This document shows, in pieces, positions 32,692 to 36,419 of a stretch of 36,419 nucleotides of DNA. The translations under genes and the position numbers were made by a program. This stretch comes from Flavobacteriales bacterium (GTDB taxonomy: Bacteria > Bacteroidota > Bacteroidia > Flavobacteriales > UBA7430), in the NCBI GenBank assembly GCA_029247585.1, contig JAQWKY010000087.1:1-36419 (forward strand). The letters run 5' to 3'. The notes beneath the pieces were generated by a model, which was not told the DNA's origin, did not search any database, and saw nothing but the letters and a program-made list of their open reading frames with translations. Positions within the stretch are counted from its first letter, which is position 1, and the number at the start of each line of letters is the position of its first letter.

Positions 32692-34590
32692 TCAGTTTTT
32701 CACCAAGCTTCGCACCATTTTCTGGGTATCTGTTTCAATTGAAACGTGGTAAATCCCCGGTTTGAGTTTTTCTATGTTCATATGGGTTTCAGCGTTTTTT
32801 ATTTTCTTAGTAGCAACTTCTTCTCCCAATACATTAATGATTTTAACCCAAGCAGTTCTGTCATTACTATTCAGGCGAATGTTAATACCTTGTCTTGTGG
32901 GGTTAGGGTACATTTGAAAATCATTCGAAGAGTTCTTGACTTCTTCCGTGGATAAATTAAATACAGTTACCGGTATTTTGAGGTGTACAATTTCATTTTT
33001 CGTAACGGGATCTTTATCACCAGTAATATTTAAGCCCGGTAAGTGATCTCTTTGATAGGTAAGATGTATAAAGTCATCAATAAGATTACCGATACATGCA
33101 AATACGCCCTCTTGTAGCGGGTCTCCTGTAATCGGATTTGTGATTTCTGCCATTAAGTCTATGGGCTTTGACCAAGTATTCCCATTGTCTTCAGATTTGA
33201 TGAGATAGGGGTGTCGATAGTGTTGTAAATATTTTTCATTGCTGCTGTTCCCCGCTTCAATTTGATCGGCATATAGGCTTTCTACAATTCCTGAGTAGCT
33301 CAGGTAAAGGTCCCCATTTTCAGCAAAGGCACTGTTGGGGTAGCTCGTTAGAGATCGACTGCCATAATCAGATATTTGTTCTTTACTTTCTACATTTAGA
33401 ATGTTGTCTTGATTTAAGTCTATGGTGCCTGTAATTGTTGACATGCTCAAATTTTTCTCATTCCAATACATGATTCCGTCAGTAAGCGGATAATATTCCC
33501 AATTATTATCATTGAGGGCTTTGTTTGAGTATTTCATGAGTCCAAAGAATACATGCGCATTGTTGTTAGCATCCAATGAAATACTGAATGAGCCGTCGGT
33601 GTTATCGATGGTGCCATTTGAAGATGAATGTGTTGTTTCATTAACGATTACGTCGTCATTAAATTTGGTAATGGGATGGTCTCGAATGATTGTCTTGGTC
33701 CACGTAGTTCCGTTGTCGGTTGATTTCATGAGTACGATGTCTGTCCATTTATCTCCAAGTACGAAAGCAACGGTTTCACCTCTGACATCCATAGCATATG
33801 CATCAGCGTCTATTCCAGTGAAAAATTCTCTTCCGGTGCCCGGTAATATCGAGTCTACAATATCCCAAGTTCCTCCTCCATCTAGAGATCGGTTGTACGC
33901 TATTAAATTGCTGTCCACTCCATTGTTGTAAGTATGCGCTATTGCATGAATGGTTTTACCATCTGGGCCTCCCACTTTCAGCCTAGGCCACATCTGTTTC
34001 ACTGAGCTGCTTTGCCCTTCTTTGGATACTGATTTGGACTCGGTCCATCGGTCGGTTGTTAAATCGATTTTGGAAGTCCATGTGATTTTTTCGTTTTTGT
34101 TTGAATGTGCACTAATGATGGGTAAGTTGTTTAATTCTGCTATTGAAGGCCAACCCGTTTTTTCGGATTCAATTCTATTCAACGGAATCGTTTGCCAAGA
34201 GGAACCGTCGAAATAATTGTAGCCTGTTCCACGGTTGGGAAACTCTGCATCACGATCGTTACTGGGGTTCATTGTCCAAACGTTAGAAATGCTTTTGTCG
34301 TTATGAATTAACAATCTGTTTTGTATGGAATTGTTGGTTTGAAGGTCGTAATAGGTGTGGCCAATGATTTCCTCCACAATACCATTTGCGTATTCGGTTT
34401 TTTGATTTGAAATAGGGCCATAATTCTCCTCAGCGTAAAGAAGGTTTGGATGACTCGATTTGTCGGTAATTTTTTGTGAAATTACTTTTGTATGACTTTG
34501 GAGGTGGTTTGGGATTTGAATTCTATTTTGCGCCTGCATAGTCAGCGTAAGAACTCCACTAATTGTAACAATAAGGATGGTTTTTTTCAT
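32692..34590 (-). CDS. T9SS-secreted Asp-box (sialidase-like propeller) protein
   Basis: A 632-residue exported protein: signal peptide 1-20 (KKTILIVTISGVLTLTMQA), a large region with three Asp-box motifs of form S-x-D-x-G-x-T-W (SLDGGGTW 235-242, STDNGTTW 290-297, SEDNGNTW 466-473), and a C-terminal type A T9SS sorting domain (about 557-632: MYPNPTRQGINIRL, VKIINVLGEEVA, LKPGIYHVSIET). Asp-boxes mark beta-propellers of sialidase and related folds but occur in many non-enzymes, and I see no sialidase FRIP motif or arginine triad, so no glycosidase activity is claimed. It should be carried across the outer membrane and be surface-bound or released. A promoter about 200 bases upstream implies a long leader. 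Confidence 0.85.
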   Translation of the reverse strand: MKKTILIVTISGVLTLTMQAQNRIQIPNHLQSHTKVISQKITDKSSHPNLLYAEENYGPISNQKTEYANGIVEEIIGHTYYDLQTNNSIQNRLLIHNDKSISNVWTMNPSNDRDAEFPNRGTGYNYFDGSSWQTIPLNRIESEKTGWPSIAELNNLPIISAHSNKNEKITWTSKIDLTTDRWTESKSVSKEGQSSSVKQMWPRLKVGGPDGKTIHAIAHTYNNGVDSNLIAYNRSLDGGGTWDIVDSILPGTGREFFTGIDADAYAMDVRGETVAFVLGDKWTDIVLMKSTDNGTTWTKTIIRDHPITKFNDDVIVNETTHSSSNGTIDNTDGSFSISLDANNNAHVFFGLMKYSNKALNDNNWEYYPLTDGIMYWNEKNLSMSTITGTIDLNQDNILNVESKEQISDYGSRSLTSYPNSAFAENGDLYLSYSGIVESLYADQIEAGNSSNEKYLQHYRHPYLIKSEDNGNTWSKPIDLMAEITNPITGDPLQEGVFACIGNLIDDFIHLTYQRDHLPGLNITGDKDPVTKNEIVHLKIPVTVFNLSTEEVKNSSNDFQMYPNPTRQGINIRLNSNDRTAWVKIINVLGEEVATKKIKNAETHMNIEKLKPGIYHVSIETDTQKMVRSLVKN

Positions 34591-34897
34591 TTGTTGTTTG
34601 TTATTTGTAGTTATAAATTTTATGAGTTACACATACATTTTTGCTTCACACACCTTGTGAAAAGACCCTGAAGACTCTTTCCTTCGGCAAGAGCTACTGG
34701 GTGAAATAAATTTTCAAATGTTTTAATCTATAAGGGAAGGGAGTTGTTCAGTAGATGGACTTTTTTAATCCATAAGTCATTATACGCAAATATATAGATT
34801 TATGACTGTATTAGCCAAGTGTCATTTGTACATTTTAGTCTTTAGGTGGATTGTATGAGTTTTAGTATGTTTATGTTCAATTTGAAAGACGACATTC
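34591..34897. other. Intergenic region with promoter and hairpin leader
   Basis: No gene is seen in these 307 bases. They hold a promoter for the minus-strand T9SS gene (34787-34818) and, in the leader it would give, a hairpin at 34665-34702: ACCC pairs with GGGT outside, and CTCTT-x-CC pairs with GG-x-AAGAG inside around a 3-nt loop. No clear consensus promoter for the flippase gene is visible on the plus strand. Confidence 0.5.
34787..34818 (-). promoter_or_regulatory. Likely promoter of the T9SS gene
   Basis: On the minus strand TTG (complement of 34816-34818), 21 nt, TATATTTG (complement of 34787-34794). The -7 box is perfect and the spacer slightly long. It would give a leader of about 190 nt before the ATG at 34590. 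Confidence 0.55.
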
Positions 34898-36127
34898 TTG
34901 ATTCGTATTCTTAAAAATTTTAAAAACAAAGAGGGGACCTATGTGTTTGCCTCGTCACTTTTCACTAAGATTTGTAGTTTTCTAACTTCATTAATCTTGA
35001 TTCGTGTCTTGAGTCCTGAGAATTTCGGAGTCTTGTCTTATGTGCTTTCAGCGCTAGCTTTTTTCATCCCCTTTTCTGGGGGAGGTATGCAGTATTCCTA
35101 TCTGCGTTTTGCACCTATGCTTTCGGACGATCGAGAAAGAAACGAATTGTTTAAGTACAGCATAAAACGTGGATTGTTACTTACAGTATTCAGTGCTGTA
35201 GTTTTGTTTGTCTTGGTGCCTTGGTTAAACAAACCTGTGGGAGATGCTTCTGTATTGTTTTATTGTGCGCTTGTTTATTTGTTCAGTTTCTTTTTGATTG
35301 AACTTGTTAAAACAAAATACCGAGTGGCCTTTCAAAATAAGAAATACGCGGGTTTTGATGCTAAATTATCGGTGATCGTGCTCCTTTTGGGTTGCGGTTT
35401 GGCCTATTTGTATGGTTCTTTAGCTTACCTTATGGTACTTGCTTGCGTTCCTTTATTTTTGGCGCTGCCTGAACTTACGTTTGCTAGGAAGTCAAGCGTC
35501 AATATTCCTAAGAACTACCATTCTTATGGGCTTTGGGTAGGTTTGGGCGCTGTTGCCTCTCAGCTTATGTATTCTTTAGATGTGTTTTTGGTAGGGCAAT
35601 TGATTCAAGATTCTCAACAGGTGGCGCTCTATCGATCGGCAAGTATCATTCCCTTGGCCTTATTTTTTATTCCTAATTCGTACATCACGACACATTATGC
35701 TGATATAGCAAAACACAGTACTGACAAGAACTATCTGATTCAATTTGCAAAAGATTATTGTAAGTTTTTCTCGCTTATAGCGGTATTACTAGGATTGCTT
35801 CTTTATCTGATGTCTGATTTTATTGTGGTTCAATTTTTTGGAGAGGCCTATGCCGATGCCGTACCCTTGTTTCAAATTTTAGTATTCGGAATGGTGGGGG
35901 CTTTTGTACTTAGGATTCCTTTTGGCAATATGTTGGCGTCTGTAGGTAAATCCATTTGGAATGCTTTCGTGGCTTTTGCAATACTCGTTTTAAATGGAGT
36001 TTTGAATTACTATGCCCTAGATGCCTGGGGTCTTATAGGTGCAGCTATCGTAACAAGTGGATTGCTATGGGTTTCAGGCCTTATCTCCTTGATTTTATTT
36101 TCCCGTTATCTCAAAAGCCTCCATTAA
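34898..36127 (+). CDS. Wzx-type polysaccharide flippase
   Basis: A 409-residue inner-membrane protein of the polysaccharide-transport (PST, MVF/MOP superfamily) group, with about 12 hydrophobic segments. Such proteins flip lipid-linked sugar units across the membrane in O-antigen, capsule or exopolysaccharide assembly. Family-like features are the N-terminal ASSLFTKICSFLTSLILIRVLSPENFGVLSYV, the GGGMQYSYLRF loop and the mid-protein LWVGLGAVASQLMYSLDVFLVG. The start must be TTG 34898, since TGA is in frame four codons before its upstream limit and no ATG intervenes. It is followed by a decayed glycosyltransferase on the other strand, which fits the edge of a surface-polysaccharide locus. Confidence 0.85.
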   Translation: MIRILKNFKNKEGTYVFASSLFTKICSFLTSLILIRVLSPENFGVLSYVLSALAFFIPFSGGGMQYSYLRFAPMLSDDRERNELFKYSIKRGLLLTVFSAVVLFVLVPWLNKPVGDASVLFYCALVYLFSFFLIELVKTKYRVAFQNKKYAGFDAKLSVIVLLLGCGLAYLYGSLAYLMVLACVPLFLALPELTFARKSSVNIPKNYHSYGLWVGLGAVASQLMYSLDVFLVGQLIQDSQQVALYRSASIIPLALFFIPNSYITTHYADIAKHSTDKNYLIQFAKDYCKFFSLIAVLLGLLLYLMSDFIVVQFFGEAYADAVPLFQILVFGMVGAFVLRIPFGNMLASVGKSIWNAFVAFAILVLNGVLNYYALDAWGLIGAAIVTSGLLWVSGLISLILFSRYLKSLH

Positions 36128-36133
36128 GTATAT

Positions 36134-36419
36134 TTAGGTATTCTCTGTGTATTTTTCATCGATGAGTTCATTGCTAAATCCTTCTGCTATGTGTTTTAGT
36201 TTTTCGGGTTCATAGGTTGTGTAATTCTCAATTAGAGATTTCATAGCTTATGTAAGCTTCTTTGTATTGTCAGGTTCTATGAGGTTACCTGTATTTTTTG
36301 TTAAGAAACTTTCAAGGCCTTCACATTGTATCGATATTTTCGGAATTCCACACAATATGTTTCCTCACAAAAATCCCCAACAAAGGTTCATCTTTATTGG
36401 GATACCACTTAGCCAGATG
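36134..36419 (-). pseudogene. Decayed group 4-type glycosyltransferase, internal deletion
   Basis: On the minus strand, entering at the window edge, the frame HLAKWYPNKDEPLLGIFVRK matches the start of GT4-type (GT-B fold) glycosyltransferases and ends at TGA near 36325. Overlapping it in another frame is the C-terminal part CGIPKISIQCEGLESFLTKN, GNLIEPDNTKKLT, an in-frame TAA (36250-36248), AMKSLIENYTTYEPEKLK and IDEKYTENT, stop at 36136-36134. The GIPxIS...E..F region with the conserved Glu, and LIEPDN, are the donor-site end of the family. The N-terminal about 30 and the last about 75 residues are therefore joined with some 200 or more residues missing, plus a frame change and a stop. The true start lies beyond the window. 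Confidence 0.8.

Overview
The window reads as chromosomal DNA of a Bacteroidota bacterium, most likely a marine-type member of Flavobacteriia (family not resolved from sequence alone). The signs are a C-terminal T9SS sorting domain on a secreted Asp-box protein, CarboxypepD_reg-like outer-membrane proteins, a DUF1573 protein, an S16 ribosomal protein with a long acidic Ala/Glu/Pro tail, and promoters of the Bacteroidota -33 TTG / -7 TAnnTTTG type (best examples before the DUF1573 gene, rpsP and the tRNA gene). Base composition is AT-leaning and most genes are housekeeping. No prophage, CRISPR array or complete insertion sequence is visible.

Layout. 139-5173: PLP aminotransferase, DUF1573 protein with terminator, aroC overlapping a dicarboxylate/amino-acid:cation symporter, and a small lipoprotein. 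5283-5752: a non-coding, strongly structured inverted-repeat element. 5870-9553: purL. 9644-12106: a serine operon in the order serC, HAD phosphatase, serA on the minus strand; serC carries an in-frame stop codon. 12334-14677: a secreted unknown protein overlapping a 2x[4Fe-4S] ferredoxin, diverging from a LuxC-type acyl-CoA reductase. 14672-18551: purine nucleoside phosphorylase, SUI1-type factor, rimM, rpsP and acyl-CoA dehydrogenase, with an array of phased nonamers between the last two. 18641-24307: anmK, then nhaD-exbB-exbD-tonB-folC, probably one operon. 24408-24482: tRNA-Val(UAC). 24550-27860: a poorly conserved accessory stretch of small membrane, secreted and beta-barrel-like genes with two related hairpin repeats. 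27882-31024: carboxypeptidase-regulatory-like proteins and a glutathione peroxidase; one of these genes is frameshifted. 31231-32648: UbiA-family prenyltransferase diverging from a DUF4442 protein. 32692-34590: T9SS-secreted Asp-box protein. 34898-36419: a Wzx-type flippase and a decayed glycosyltransferase, perhaps the edge of a surface-polysaccharide locus.

How the genes connect. aroC and serC/serA are amino-acid biosynthesis; purL, the nucleoside phosphorylase and folC are purine and one-carbon metabolism; nhaD sets sodium/proton gradients next to the proton-driven ExbBD-TonB complex that powers outer-membrane transport. The HAD protein between serC and serA is a good candidate for the missing phosphoserine phosphatase step.

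Most unusual observations: (1) the 5283-5752 element, whose two arms can each form the same H-type pseudoknot with three compensatory base-pair changes between arms; (2) an ochre codon inside serC just before the PLP-lysine motif; (3) about eight TTATNAACA-like nonamers, six of them spaced near one helical turn, upstream of rpsP; (4) a pair of attC-like hairpins enclosing a start-less membrane ORF; (5) three disrupted genes (serC, a CarboxypepD_reg protein, a glycosyltransferase), at least two of which need checking against sequencing or assembly error.
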